Positions 8,522-17,689 of a DNA stretch of 64,000 bases are shown here, piece by piece. The translations under genes were made by a program, and so were the position numbers. Origin of the DNA: JAJRPT01 sp965661945. Lineage in GTDB: Bacteria; Bacteroidota; Ignavibacteria; Kapaibacteriales; UBA2268. The DNA lies in NCBI GenBank assembly GCA_965661945.1, contig CBFIFP010000002.1:62001-126000 (forward strand). Reading direction: 5' to 3'. The notes below the pieces were generated by a model. The model was not told where the DNA came from. It saw nothing but the letters and a program-made list of their open reading frames with translations, and made no database searches. The number at the start of each line of letters is the position of its first letter. Position 1 is the stretch's first letter.

Positions 8522-10183
8522 TTGAGAAAGATATTAGTTTCATTGTCAATACTTTTAATCGCAAGTTTTTTATTTCAAGGATTTCAATGCGCTTCAAAAG
8601 AAATGACAACCGCAAAAATGAAATATGAACAAAAAGATTACAAAACAGCAATTGATAACCTACAAATAGAATTAGCAAGAAACCCTTTAAACGAAGAAGC
8701 ATTGCTCTTGCTAGCAAGAATTAGAATGGAGCAAGGAGATCTTCGTGAAGCTGCTCGTATCATAATCGATGCAGAAGGAAAATCAACTAATCCAAAATAT
8801 AAAAACCAATTCCCTAAATATAAAAATCAACTTTGGGTAGGTAGCTACAACAAAGGTATTGAGTATTACTCAACATTTTTCAAAACTCAAGAAATTTCAA
8901 ACTTAGATTCAGCTATATATTATTTTGAGATAGGTTCGATTTTAAGACCTACTCTACTTGACTTTTACTTTTTAACAGGTAATAGTGCTGAGTTAAAAGG
9001 TGATACATTAAAATTTATAGATAGCTACAAAAACTACATTACGGGAATAGATAAAGAAATTGAATATGCTAGCAATAATAGATTTCAATTAAATATGAAC
9101 ATTGAAGAAGTAATAAATTCAATCAATAAAAAAACAAAAACAAGAATTGACACTTTAGCAAGTGGAGATATAAACAGAGTTGACATTATTACGGCTGATG
9201 AAGAAATATATTTATACTCTAAATATAATAGTGATTTAAATCAATTTAGTATAAAAGGTTGGAGATTAGGATTCCCAACTGATTGGCTGGAAGGCGAAAA
9301 ACTTAACTTCTTTGAAATCAGACCAGACATCTTTTTTGCTCTATCTGAATATTATTATAAAAAAGGAAATTCTATCAATTCGGGTTTTGAAGGATTAACT
9401 AAAAATTCTAAACTATCAAACGAGCAGATAGATAATATAAAAGAAGATGAAAAGAATATGGAAAAATATTCAGACGGAAATTACAAATCAAATCTATCAA
9501 AAGCAAATAATTATCTTGAAAATGCTTTGAAATATTTAGAAGAATATCAAAAACTTGACCCAACTAATAATAATAGCAATTCATCAATTATACAAATATA
9601 CAAAGACCTTGGAAAAGAAGATGTTGCTCTTAAAAAATTAGAAGACCTTTCTAAATCGGAACCAGGAAACCCCCTATATTGGACAATGTGGGCAGATATG
9701 CTTGCTAACCTAAATAGATATGATGATGCAATTCCAAAATATGAAAAAGCATTAGAAATTAACTCTAACTATGATTTTGCGCTTAGAAACATAGCTTCTT
9801 CTTACAAAAACAAAGCTGTATTAATTCAACAAGAAGAACAACAAAAACAAGAAGAAGATAAAAAATACGAAATCAAGGTTGAAAGATATATTCCAATGTT
9901 AGAGAAATCATCTGAGTATTTCGAAAAAGCTTATCAAACAGATACATTTAAAAAAGATTATATTATCCTTATCGAATTGGCTAATAACTATATTGCTATA
10001 GGAAATAAAAAAGATCCAAGACTTAAAAATGTATTATCTGAAATGGAAAAAATAGAATTTAAAGTACCTGAAGAAGAAAGAGTTAACTTTTATCTAAAAT
10101 GGTTAAAAATTGCTACAGACATGGGAGATAACCAAAGAGTAGATTATTTAGGAAAGAGAATTAAACAAATGGAAGGAAATTAA
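8522..10183 (+). CDS. TPR-repeat lipoprotein
   Basis: A 553-residue exported TPR protein. Translation starts at TTG (8522), chosen because a strong AAGGAG lies seven bases upstream and because this start gives a complete signal sequence. The signal ends at FQGFQCAS, so Cys24 is a possible lipid anchor although Gln at -1 is not a typical lipobox. TPR-like helices are visible at about residues 36-95 (KDYKTAIDNLQIELARNP, then EEALLLLARIRMEQGDLREA) and 330-425 (LYWTMWADMLANLNRYDDAIPKYEKALEIN). Its stop overlaps the ATG of the DUF3467 gene (TAATG), so the two are coupled. Likely a protein-protein scaffold at the periplasmic face of a membrane; the partner is unknown. Confidence 0.82.
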   Translation: MRKILVSLSILLIASFLFQGFQCASKEMTTAKMKYEQKDYKTAIDNLQIELARNPLNEEALLLLARIRMEQGDLREAARIIIDAEGKSTNPKYKNQFPKYKNQLWVGSYNKGIEYYSTFFKTQEISNLDSAIYYFEIGSILRPTLLDFYFLTGNSAELKGDTLKFIDSYKNYITGIDKEIEYASNNRFQLNMNIEEVINSINKKTKTRIDTLASGDINRVDIITADEEIYLYSKYNSDLNQFSIKGWRLGFPTDWLEGEKLNFFEIRPDIFFALSEYYYKKGNSINSGFEGLTKNSKLSNEQIDNIKEDEKNMEKYSDGNYKSNLSKANNYLENALKYLEEYQKLDPTNNNSNSSIIQIYKDLGKEDVALKKLEDLSKSEPGNPLYWTMWADMLANLNRYDDAIPKYEKALEINSNYDFALRNIASSYKNKAVLIQQEEQQKQEEDKKYEIKVERYIPMLEKSSEYFEKAYQTDTFKKDYIILIELANNYIAIGNKKDPRLKNVLSEMEKIEFKVPEEERVNFYLKWLKIATDMGDNQRVDYLGKRIKQMEGN

Positions 10184-10497
10184 TGGCTAATAATAAAAAC
10201 CAAGCAAATCAGATTAACATCGAATTAGGTGAAAAAGAAGCAGAAGGAATATATTCCAACCTTGCTATTATTTCACATTCGCAAGCTGAATTTGTAATAG
10301 ATTTTACAAGAATTTTACCAGGTACGCCTAAAGCTAAAGTTCAAGCAAGGATTATAATGACTCCTATGCATGCTAAAATGCTTAGCAAAGCATTAAACGA
10401 AAATATAAGTAAATTCGAAACTCAACACGGAGAAATCAAAACTCAAGGCGGTAATGAACCAATGGGCTTTGCTCCTGGTAGTCCAAAGATTAACTAA
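10183..10497 (+). CDS. DUF3467 domain protein
   Basis: A 104-residue cytosolic protein whose core (EGIYSNLAIISHSQAEFVIDF, TPMHAKMLSKALNENI) is the DUF3467 domain, widespread in Bacteroidota, Chlorobiota and other phyla and without an established function. The C-terminal tail is Gly/Pro-rich. It overlaps the preceding TPR gene by one base (TAATG) and is followed directly by a strong terminator, so it closes a two-gene operon. Family call is firm; role unknown. Confidence 0.88.
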   Translation: MANNKNQANQINIELGEKEAEGIYSNLAIISHSQAEFVIDFTRILPGTPKAKVQARIIMTPMHAKMLSKALNENISKFETQHGEIKTQGGNEPMGFAPGSPKIN

Positions 10498-10512
10498 TTT
10501 TGAAAAAATTTT

Positions 10513-10540
10513 AAATCCTGAACTAAGTTCAGGATTTTCT
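10513..10540 (+). terminator. Rho-independent terminator after the DUF3467 gene
   Basis: Arms AAATCCTGAAC (10513-10523) and GTTCAGGATTT (10527-10537) pair perfectly over 11 bp around a TAA loop and are followed by a T-rich tract. It ends the TPR-DUF3467 operon. Confidence 0.9.
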
Positions 10541-10624
10541 TTAATTAATGATTTATCATCTAAATAAATTATGTTAATTCAATTCAATTTAATCTTAATT
10601 AAACTTAACTAACTTTAAATAAAA

Positions 10625-11791
10625 ATGAATTTAAAAAAAGAAATCGAAAATATTTTTAATAAAACTCTTGAAACAAGAAGACATATTCATCAAAATCCAG
10701 AGTTATCATTTAAAGAGTTTGAAACAGCAAAATTTATTCGCAAAAAACTAGATGAATTAAATATACCATGGAAAGAATGTAGCGGAACTGGAACCATAGG
10801 ACTTATTGGAAATGGCGAAAGATGTATCGCTTTAAGAGCTGATATCGATGCCCTACCAATTCTTGAAGAAACTGGTCTGCCATTCAAATCTAATACCCAA
10901 AATGTAATGCACGCATGCGGTCATGATATGCACACTGCTATGCTTTTATCTGCTGCTGAAATATTAAAAAATAATGAATCACAAATTAATGGCACCATTA
11001 AATTAATATTCCAACTTGGTGAAGAGCAATTACCTGGAGGTGCATCTTTAATGATTGCTGATGGAGCATTAGAAAACCCAAAAGTAGAAGCAATATTTGG
11101 GCAGCATATTTACCCCGGTGATGAAGTAGGAACTATATCCCTCAAGGAAGGTCCTGTAATGGGTTCTGCCGATGAAATTCATATAAATATTCGAGGCAAA
11201 TCAACTCATGCAGCGCAACCTCATCTTGGCTCTGACCCAATTCTTGCATCTGCACAATTAATAGTATATTACCAAACTTTAATGACTAAATTCAAAGACC
11301 CTACAAAAGCAGGTGTTTTAACTATCGCAGCGATTAAAGGCGGCTTTGCAACCAACGTTATTCCAGATGAAGTTAAAATTATGGGAACGCTTCGCTCTTT
11401 CGATAATCAATGGAGAGAAGAAATTCATAAAGTCCTTGAAGAAAAAACTAACCTATTAGTTTCCTCTTATGATTGCTCAGCAGAATTAGAAATCAGAAAG
11501 GGCTATCCTTCTGTAATTAATGATAACAAACTACACCAAATTGCCTTAAAAAATGCAAATGAAATAGTAACTCCAGAAAATGTAATTGATTTTGAAGCTA
11601 AAATGTGGGGTGAGGACTTTTCTTATTACGGAAGAGTTATACCAGCGTATTTTTGGTTTTTAGGAGTAAGACCTAAAAATCAAAGCACTATGCCTGCTTT
11701 ACATAACTCTAAATTAAATCCTGAAGAATATGCTATGAAATATGGTATTGAAATGCTTATTTCAAATGCACTGAGTTATCTTGACCAGTAA
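10625..11791 (+). CDS. M20-family N-acyl amino acid amidohydrolase
   Basis: A 388-residue cytosolic metallo-amidohydrolase of the M20D group (hippurate hydrolase, N-acetyldiaminopimelate deacetylase, IAA-amino acid hydrolase). Typical blocks are HQNPELSFKEFETAKFI, ALRADIDALPILEETGLPF, HACGHDMHTAMLL (metal ligands Cys and His), LGEEQLPGGASLMIADGAL with the catalytic Glu and metal ligand, and GQHIYPG; the lid/dimerisation domain is around residues 180-290. No signal peptide. It is a single-gene unit whose stop lies one base from the stop of the convergent TPR gene. The exact acyl substrate cannot be told from sequence. Confidence 0.93.
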   Translation: MNLKKEIENIFNKTLETRRHIHQNPELSFKEFETAKFIRKKLDELNIPWKECSGTGTIGLIGNGERCIALRADIDALPILEETGLPFKSNTQNVMHACGHDMHTAMLLSAAEILKNNESQINGTIKLIFQLGEEQLPGGASLMIADGALENPKVEAIFGQHIYPGDEVGTISLKEGPVMGSADEIHINIRGKSTHAAQPHLGSDPILASAQLIVYYQTLMTKFKDPTKAGVLTIAAIKGGFATNVIPDEVKIMGTLRSFDNQWREEIHKVLEEKTNLLVSSYDCSAELEIRKGYPSVINDNKLHQIALKNANEIVTPENVIDFEAKMWGEDFSYYGRVIPAYFWFLGVRPKNQSTMPALHNSKLNPEEYAMKYGIEMLISNALSYLDQ

Positions 11792-11792
11792 A

Positions 11793-13097
11793 TTAATACT
11801 TTACAGGAAAATCCATTTTATGAAGCCAATTTCTTAATCTATCAGAGTTAGGGTCGTTAGGTGCAAGTCTGATAAACTCATTAAAGTCATCGGCTGCATC
11901 ATTTTCTTCACCCATAGTCCTAAAAGTAATTCCTCTATTTAGATAACATTGAGGGTAATCTGGGTTTAGCTCCAGAGCAAGAGTATAATCTTCTAATGCT
12001 TTTTTGTAATATCTCATTAAAGTATAAGCATTTCCTCTGCCTATATATGCCTCAATAAACCTATTGTTAATAGATAAACACTTTGTAAAATCTTTTATTG
12101 CTTCTTTAAACCTACTTAAATTGGTATTCGCATTCGCTCTTCCAAAATATGCAGCAGAAAAACGTGGTTCCAGTTCAATAGCTTCGGTGTAATCCACAAT
12201 GGAATTTATAAAATCTTTTAAATTAAAATAGCAATTTGCTCTATTATAGTAGTAATTAGGATTCTTAGAATTTAACGCTATAGCTTTTGAATAATCTCCT
12301 ACTGCTTTTTCATATTTTTTCATTATAAAATGAGCGATACCTCTGTTATTAAAAGCATCTTCTTGCTGAGGGTTAATCTTTAGAACCTGATTATAATCTA
12401 ATATTGCCTTATCAAATTCTTTTATCTTACTATAAATCATACCTCTATAATTGAAAGCTAAAAAAGAACTTTCATCTAAATTAATCGCTTTTGTATAATC
12501 ATTTATAGCATCACTATATTGCTCCAAATTCCCATAAGCAAGCCCTCTTGAGATATATGCTTTTGAATCTCTTTGGTTCAATGATATTAATTTTGAATAA
12601 TCATCAATTGCTTTTTTATATTCTTTTAATTCGAAATATTTATTTCCACGATATTGATAAACAGCTGAGAATGATTCATTTAGGTCAATTGTTTTATCAA
12701 AATCCTTTAAAGCTTCATCAATTCGTTTCAATCCGAGATAACATAAACCTCTTTTGAAATAAGCAAAATAAAAATTAGGACTATGCTCAATTGCCTTATT
12801 AAAATCTTTTTCAGCATCAGAATACTGTTTCAAATCTAAGTAAGAACTCCCTCGCTTAAAATGCGCAAAAGAAAAACTAGAATTTAATGTTATGGTATTT
12901 GTAAAATCTCTTATCGCATTCTTAAACTTACCTATTTGATAAAATGCACTTCCTCTCTTAAAATGACCAAAAGCTGCTTGTGGGTTAATATTTATAGACT
13001 TAGTATAACAATCTATAGCGTTATCTATTTCATTCATTTTAAGATATTCATCGCCTTTTTCAAGCCAACTTTCTGCTTCTCTTATTTCACTTGCCAT
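11793..13097 (-). CDS. Tetratricopeptide repeat protein (about 12 TPRs)
   Basis: The 434-residue protein is almost entirely TPR: about twelve 34-residue units with the W/Y-L-G-F-A-P pattern, for example AYISRGLAYGNLEQYSDAINDYTKAINLDE and YYNRANCYFNLKDFINSIVDYTEAIELEP (each shown in part). No signal peptide or membrane helix, so it is likely a cytosolic solenoid scaffold. A minus-strand TAATTTTG at 13171-13178 lies 74 bases upstream of the start. It converges with the M20 gene with a single base between stops. TPR content gives no specific function. Confidence 0.9.
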   Translation of the reverse strand: MASEIREAESWLEKGDEYLKMNEIDNAIDCYTKSININPQAAFGHFKRGSAFYQIGKFKNAIRDFTNTITLNSSFSFAHFKRGSSYLDLKQYSDAEKDFNKAIEHSPNFYFAYFKRGLCYLGLKRIDEALKDFDKTIDLNESFSAVYQYRGNKYFELKEYKKAIDDYSKLISLNQRDSKAYISRGLAYGNLEQYSDAINDYTKAINLDESSFLAFNYRGMIYSKIKEFDKAILDYNQVLKINPQQEDAFNNRGIAHFIMKKYEKAVGDYSKAIALNSKNPNYYYNRANCYFNLKDFINSIVDYTEAIELEPRFSAAYFGRANANTNLSRFKEAIKDFTKCLSINNRFIEAYIGRGNAYTLMRYYKKALEDYTLALELNPDYPQCYLNRGITFRTMGEENDAADDFNEFIRLAPNDPNSDRLRNWLHKMDFPVKY

Positions 13098-13170
13098 AGT
13101 CTAATCTTTTTATTTTCTATCTGTATCGGTAAATAAAGCAATTTTATTAATATTTTTTTATTTCTACAAA

Positions 13171-13178
13171 CAAAATTA
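13171..13178 (-). promoter_or_regulatory. Putative -7 promoter element for the TPR gene
   Basis: On the minus strand this reads TAATTTTG, matching TAnnTTTG, 74 bases upstream of the TPR start codon at 13097. Confidence 0.45.
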
Positions 13179-13241
13179 ACAAATTTAAATTAAAATTTTT
13201 AGATAAGTTTTCAAAATTTTAATCAAAAAAAATTTTCTATA

Positions 13242-14792
13242 CTATTTTTTTCTCATAATATAAATAAAAGTTTCTTTTCTTGATAGATTTATCAAATTGA
13301 CCTCAGAGCTATCAAGTATTTCATATCCATAATTTTTATTTGTAGATATAATATATGAAGGATTATCAATAAAAATATTATTAATAAGTATCTTTTTGCT
13401 TTTTTCATAGTGATGCCAACCCGAATACTCAAATCCAGCATTAATACTATCGGTACTTACAGCCTCTAACTCTATTTTTTTTGCTTTATCCCACAAAGCA
13501 TTTATAAGAGTATGATTATCTTTTGCAAGTGGAACACTTTGAAATAAACTTAATAAAAATAAGAAGAGAATAGTAAAAATAAAATTATGCTTTTTAATAT
13601 TGTCTAAATAATAAATACTAAAAATAGGAATTAATACAATTAAATATCTAGCAAATGGATGAATCAAACTAAACAATGATATATATAATACAAATATAAT
13701 TAGCAATATCTGTAATAAATTATAATCCTTTAAATTAATTCTTGATAAACAAATAACCATTGAATTAATAGAAATAAACAATATAATATTTATAAATATT
13801 TGCATCATTAAATAAGACCCTATAAAATCTTCATATCTTAAAAAATCACTAAACACAAAATTAAATAGTTTATCACCATAAAACAATGAATTAACTATAA
13901 TAACAATAAAAGATATTACTAAAGATAAAATAATTAATTTTTTATTTTTAAATAATGAACTGTCATAAATTGCTATAAACATAGGTATGAATAGATATAC
14001 AGATAAATAAATCATCATTTTAAATGAAGACTTAAATATATTTGAAATTAGTTCAATCGGATTAAATAAATTATTAAATAAAACATTTTTTTGGTGATAA
14101 AATAATTCTGGAATATTATTATTCGATTCTAGATATATTCTATATAGATATGTAGATAAAACAAAAACACAAATAAAAGTCAAAGATATATAAATATTCT
14201 TTGCTTTTATTTCTTTATATTTTAAATAATGTATAACTTCATATAAGATTACTGATACTGGAATAATAAAGGTTAAATCTCTTAATAATACTGATAATAT
14301 AAATACTAAAAAGGATAAAAATAAAACAAAATAATTATTAGATTTAATATATTTTAATATTAAAAATAAATATAATAAAAACCAGAATATATAATTTGCA
14401 TCAGTATTATAAGAAATAGAAAAATGTATAAAAAGAGGATTTGTTAATAATAACAATGAATTTATAAAAGAAGTCCTGGTAGACCTTCCTAATTTCTTAG
14501 ATATAAAATATAAAAGATATATTGAAAAAAAAGATAAAATAACGGTAGAAATTCTTGCGCCTTGAAAAGAAAACTCGCCAAAGCTAAATAACCAGCCAGT
14601 TAATATTTGAGTTAATAGCGGCATAGAAGTCCAGCCGGATAACCGTATCTCTCCAGTTTCAATAAAATGCTTTAAAGCTAAATTATATGACCAGTCATCT
14701 CCCAGAGGATACTCACCGCCCAACCCAATTATATTTATAAATATTAGATATACTATGCCCAATATTAATAAATATAAAGTTTCTTTTTTCAT
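13242..14792 (-). CDS. GT-C (GT39/ArnT-like) membrane glycosyltransferase
   Basis: A 516-residue polytopic protein with about 11-13 hydrophobic helices. After the first helix comes GGEYPLGDDWSYNLALKHF; an acidic pair in this first periplasmic loop is the hallmark of GT-C enzymes that use polyprenyl-phosphate sugars. The following pattern (LTQILTGWLFSFGEFSFQGARISTVILSF, shown in part) is like PMT_2/ArnT proteins, and a short C-terminal periplasmic domain follows. It likely transfers a sugar to an envelope lipid, polysaccharide or protein; donor and acceptor are unknown. Very AT-rich. It is the last gene before a divergent region on the reverse strand and is separated from the lipM-like gene by 58 bases. 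Confidence 0.78.
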   Translation of the reverse strand: MKKETLYLLILGIVYLIFINIIGLGGEYPLGDDWSYNLALKHFIETGEIRLSGWTSMPLLTQILTGWLFSFGEFSFQGARISTVILSFFSIYLLYFISKKLGRSTRTSFINSLLLLTNPLFIHFSISYNTDANYIFWFLLYLFLILKYIKSNNYFVLFLSFLVFILSVLLRDLTFIIPVSVILYEVIHYLKYKEIKAKNIYISLTFICVFVLSTYLYRIYLESNNNIPELFYHQKNVLFNNLFNPIELISNIFKSSFKMMIYLSVYLFIPMFIAIYDSSLFKNKKLIILSLVISFIVIIVNSLFYGDKLFNFVFSDFLRYEDFIGSYLMMQIFINIILFISINSMVICLSRINLKDYNLLQILLIIFVLYISLFSLIHPFARYLIVLIPIFSIYYLDNIKKHNFIFTILFLFLLSLFQSVPLAKDNHTLINALWDKAKKIELEAVSTDSINAGFEYSGWHHYEKSKKILINNIFIDNPSYIISTNKNYGYEILDSSEVNLINLSRKETFIYIMRKK

Positions 14793-14850
14793 TAATAATT
14801 AATATTAATAGTTAATAATGTTGATATAATATAGCAAATATATGAAGGAT

Positions 14851-15570
14851 TTATTTATTAAAAAAATATTTCTTTACTAGTTCAGCAAAATCTTTATAAC
14901 CAGCTATCTCATGATTTTCCTCTGAAATTGATGTAGATTTGCTCTTTAAAATATCTTTTAATCTCTCTTTATTGTTTGTATTCAAATAATTTACAATATT
15001 TAGATATGTATTATCGATAGGGATAGAACCGTGTTGTAATAGTTTGTTATCAATCACTCTTTGAGCAGAGCCAATTAATTTTTTTCCTTCAATCTCAATT
15101 TCAAATTTGGCTGCTGAAGCAAAGCAAATACTACGCTCATCACTTGTTTTATAGATATTCCGAAAATCCGAATTTGCCCGCACAAAGTCTGATTTAATAC
15201 CAATAGAATTAAGTATATTATCAAATTCTAAATGAACTAACTCATATAATTTAATTTTGTTGTATTTATCTAATTTTGATATAAAAGAATAAGTTAATTC
15301 GTTTGCGTGGAAAACTGCCCTACCACCAGTTGGGCGACGAACTAACTTGTAACCATCTTTTTCTAAAATATCTTTATTAATCTCATCTTCTTTCTGATTC
15401 ATTCCAAGCGAAATAGCGTATGGTTTCCAAGCGTAAATTCTAAAAAATGCGTCATATTCGCCTTTCTCTAATTCACTTACAAGGGATAAGTCATAATCCA
15501 TATTAAACTGTGGTTCACAAAATTCACTTTCAATAAATTTTGTTTTCAGTCCAAATAGTTCAATTTCCAA
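14851..15570 (-). CDS. Lipoate/octanoate protein transferase (LplA/LipM-like)
   Basis: The 239-residue protein belongs to the BPL_LplA_LipB fold and attaches lipoyl or octanoyl groups to lipoate-dependent enzymes such as pyruvate dehydrogenase E2 or GcvH. Motifs: YKLVRRPTGGRAVFHANELTYSF (core RRPTGGRAVFH) near residue 70 and KKLIGSAQRVIDNKLLQHGSI, containing the catalytic lysine. A cysteine in SICFASAAKFEI, at about the place where I recall the LipM nucleophile, favours octanoyltransferase LipM over a ligase, but this is from memory. The start abuts the stop of the upstream DsbD-like gene with no spacer, so the two are co-transcribed. Confidence 0.85.
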   Translation of the reverse strand: MEIELFGLKTKFIESEFCEPQFNMDYDLSLVSELEKGEYDAFFRIYAWKPYAISLGMNQKEDEINKDILEKDGYKLVRRPTGGRAVFHANELTYSFISKLDKYNKIKLYELVHLEFDNILNSIGIKSDFVRANSDFRNIYKTSDERSICFASAAKFEIEIEGKKLIGSAQRVIDNKLLQHGSIPIDNTYLNIVNYLNTNNKERLKDILKSKSTSISEENHEIAGYKDFAELVKKYFFNK

Positions 15571-17493
15571 TTACTTCACACCTTTATTCAAAAACTCAAT
15601 AAACTCTTGCTTGTCGCGAGTGAATACTTTTGTGCCAAGAACTGTTTCATCAGGTTTTTGTAGAACGTACAAAGGTAAATCAACAGAGTTAAATCTTTCT
15701 TCTTGCATCTTTTTATATGTTAATTCTGGCTCTTTTCTGCGGTCGGTGAATAATTTCACCTTAACCATATCCTTCATTAAACCCGCTATATCACTATCTG
15801 GGAATAAATTTGCCTCCATCCATCTACAATTAGTACAAGTCCAACCCGTGAAATCTAAAAATAAAATTTTATTTTCTGCTTTTGCTACTTCCATTGCTTT
15901 ATCATAATCTTTATACCATTCTGATTCATCATAACTTGCTTTACCAATCCCACCAGTATTTCCACCACCAGGATTTGATTGATAACTTGTTGACTGCCCA
16001 TATCCTTGTGGAGGTAAGAAAGCATCTAACTCACCAAGGGGTCTGCCATAAAGTCCAGAAAGTAAATATACAGTAATTGAGGCAAAAATAATCGCCCAAA
16101 CTGCTCTCATCGCTCCAATATGGTCTATCGCCGAATCAAGTTTCATTCTGAAATAACCCAATACATAAATAACAATCAATACTCCACAGGCAATCCAAAT
16201 TGAAAGGAAAGTCTCACGTGGAAGTAATTGCCAATCCCAAACTAAATCTGCGTTTGATAGGAATTTTATCGCCGCTGCAACCTCCAAAAAGCCCATCACA
16301 ACTTTCAAGTTATTCATCCAACCGCCTGCTTTAGGAAGCGACTTCAACATACTTGGAAATAAGGCAAACAGAAAGAAAGGAACAGCAAAAGTTGCCGAAA
16401 AGCCCAACATTCCAATTATAGGATAAAACCACTCTCCACCTGAAGATGAAATTAAAGCCGTTCCAACAAAAGGAACAGTACAAGTAAATGAGGTTAGTGA
16501 AAATACTAATCCCATAAGTAAAATACTTCCAATTCCTGAACCTTGCGACTTTGCATTTAACTTATTCATAATTCCAGTTGGAACTTGAATCTCAAATGCT
16601 CCAAACAAATTAAGAGCAAAAACAAGAAATATCCCCGCAATAAAAATATTAACCCAAGGATTTGATGCAAAATCTCTAATCCCTGTAGGTCCTGCAATCG
16701 CTGCAAGTAAAATTCCAAAGGCAGTAAAAGTAGATATAATTCCAAAAGCAAAAATAAATGAATCTCGCAATCCCTTTGCATTTGCTTTTTCTGAACGTTT
16801 GGTAAAAAATGAAACTGTAATCGGTATCATAGGAAAAACACAAGGGGTAAGAAGAGCTAATGCTCCAGAAGTAATCGCAAGCCATAAAAATGAAAATATA
16901 CCCTTATCTTTTGCGTTCTGAATCTCTTGTGAAGAGTCTGTAATGTTGCGATTCTCGGATTTTTCTTCTACTTTACCCTTTGAAGCTGGCTCGTAATATA
17001 GTTTTGTTTCTTCAATTAAATCTGTTAAATATACATTATAAGGTTCAGGAGGTAAGCAACTTGTAGTATCGCAAAGTTGGATATAAACTTCAGCAAAAAC
17101 AGAATCATTCACTAAATCTAAATCTTTAAGTGCTTTAAAATTAATTACATAATTAAATTTATTATTATAATACTCCAAATCCATCTCAAAGCCTTCATCA
17201 AACTTCTTGCTTGGCTTTGGAAATTGAATTCCCCCTACCATTTCTACAGCATCATCAGGATAAATCATAATTTCAGTAGTGCTAGGTCCTATGCCTTCGG
17301 GGCTTAACTGGTCTTGGTGGGTATAAGTGTACCAATACTCATCCAACTCAAAATCTAACTGAATAGAAAATTCTTCACCGGCTTTAGGAGTTAAATTAGT
17401 AGAACTACCTTTAATTTTTAAATGCGTTGAAACAGCAAAAACATTATAAGATAGAATCAAAAAAATAAGGGACAACTTTAAAATACTTTGCAT
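15571..17493 (-). CDS. dsbD: DsbD-type thiol:disulfide interchange protein
   Basis: A 640-residue inner-membrane protein that passes electrons from cytosolic thioredoxin to periplasmic thiols. Order of domains: signal peptide (1-20); an N-terminal periplasmic domain to about residue 190; eight membrane helices (about 200-480) beginning with the family motif LTPCVFPMIPITVSFF, whose Cys pairs with the one in FTCTVPFVGTAL; and a C-terminal thioredoxin domain with WTCTNCRWME (Cys553 and Cys556). All key cysteine pairs of the membrane and thioredoxin parts are visible. The N-terminal domain has Cys in LCDTTSCLPPEP, as in DsbD alpha. First gene of a two-gene unit with the lipM-like gene. Confidence 0.93.
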   Translation of the reverse strand: MQSILKLSLIFLILSYNVFAVSTHLKIKGSSTNLTPKAGEEFSIQLDFELDEYWYTYTHQDQLSPEGIGPSTTEIMIYPDDAVEMVGGIQFPKPSKKFDEGFEMDLEYYNNKFNYVINFKALKDLDLVNDSVFAEVYIQLCDTTSCLPPEPYNVYLTDLIEETKLYYEPASKGKVEEKSENRNITDSSQEIQNAKDKGIFSFLWLAITSGALALLTPCVFPMIPITVSFFTKRSEKANAKGLRDSFIFAFGIISTFTAFGILLAAIAGPTGIRDFASNPWVNIFIAGIFLVFALNLFGAFEIQVPTGIMNKLNAKSQGSGIGSILLMGLVFSLTSFTCTVPFVGTALISSSGGEWFYPIIGMLGFSATFAVPFFLFALFPSMLKSLPKAGGWMNNLKVVMGFLEVAAAIKFLSNADLVWDWQLLPRETFLSIWIACGVLIVIYVLGYFRMKLDSAIDHIGAMRAVWAIIFASITVYLLSGLYGRPLGELDAFLPPQGYGQSTSYQSNPGGGNTGGIGKASYDESEWYKDYDKAMEVAKAENKILFLDFTGWTCTNCRWMEANLFPDSDIAGLMKDMVKVKLFTDRRKEPELTYKKMQEERFNSVDLPLYVLQKPDETVLGTKVFTRDKQEFIEFLNKGVK

Positions 17494-17634
17494 AACATTT
17501 CCAATAAATTTTTTATATAAACGAAAAACTATATGATAGATTGTTAATATTATAAATTAAATAACAAAAGATTACAAAATTGCGAATAAACTTAAACAAA
17601 AAAAATTATTTTTTTTTATTCCTAATAAATTCCT

Positions 17635-17642
17635 TAATTTTG
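17635..17642 (+). promoter_or_regulatory. Putative -7 promoter element for atpDC
   Basis: TAATTTTG matches the TAnnTTTG consensus and lies 47 bases upstream of the atpD ATG. Upstream is a long A/T tract without a recognisable -33 box. Confidence 0.55.
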
Positions 17643-17689
17643 TGGAATTATTTTTTAAATTTCCAAAAAAAACTAAATAGGAAAATTTG

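Noticed and set aside
8439..8717. Minus-strand hydrophobic frame overlapping the start of the TPR lipoprotein gene
   Set aside because: It is antisense to a signal-peptide region, lacks a ribosome site and shows no domain; a shadow of the real gene.
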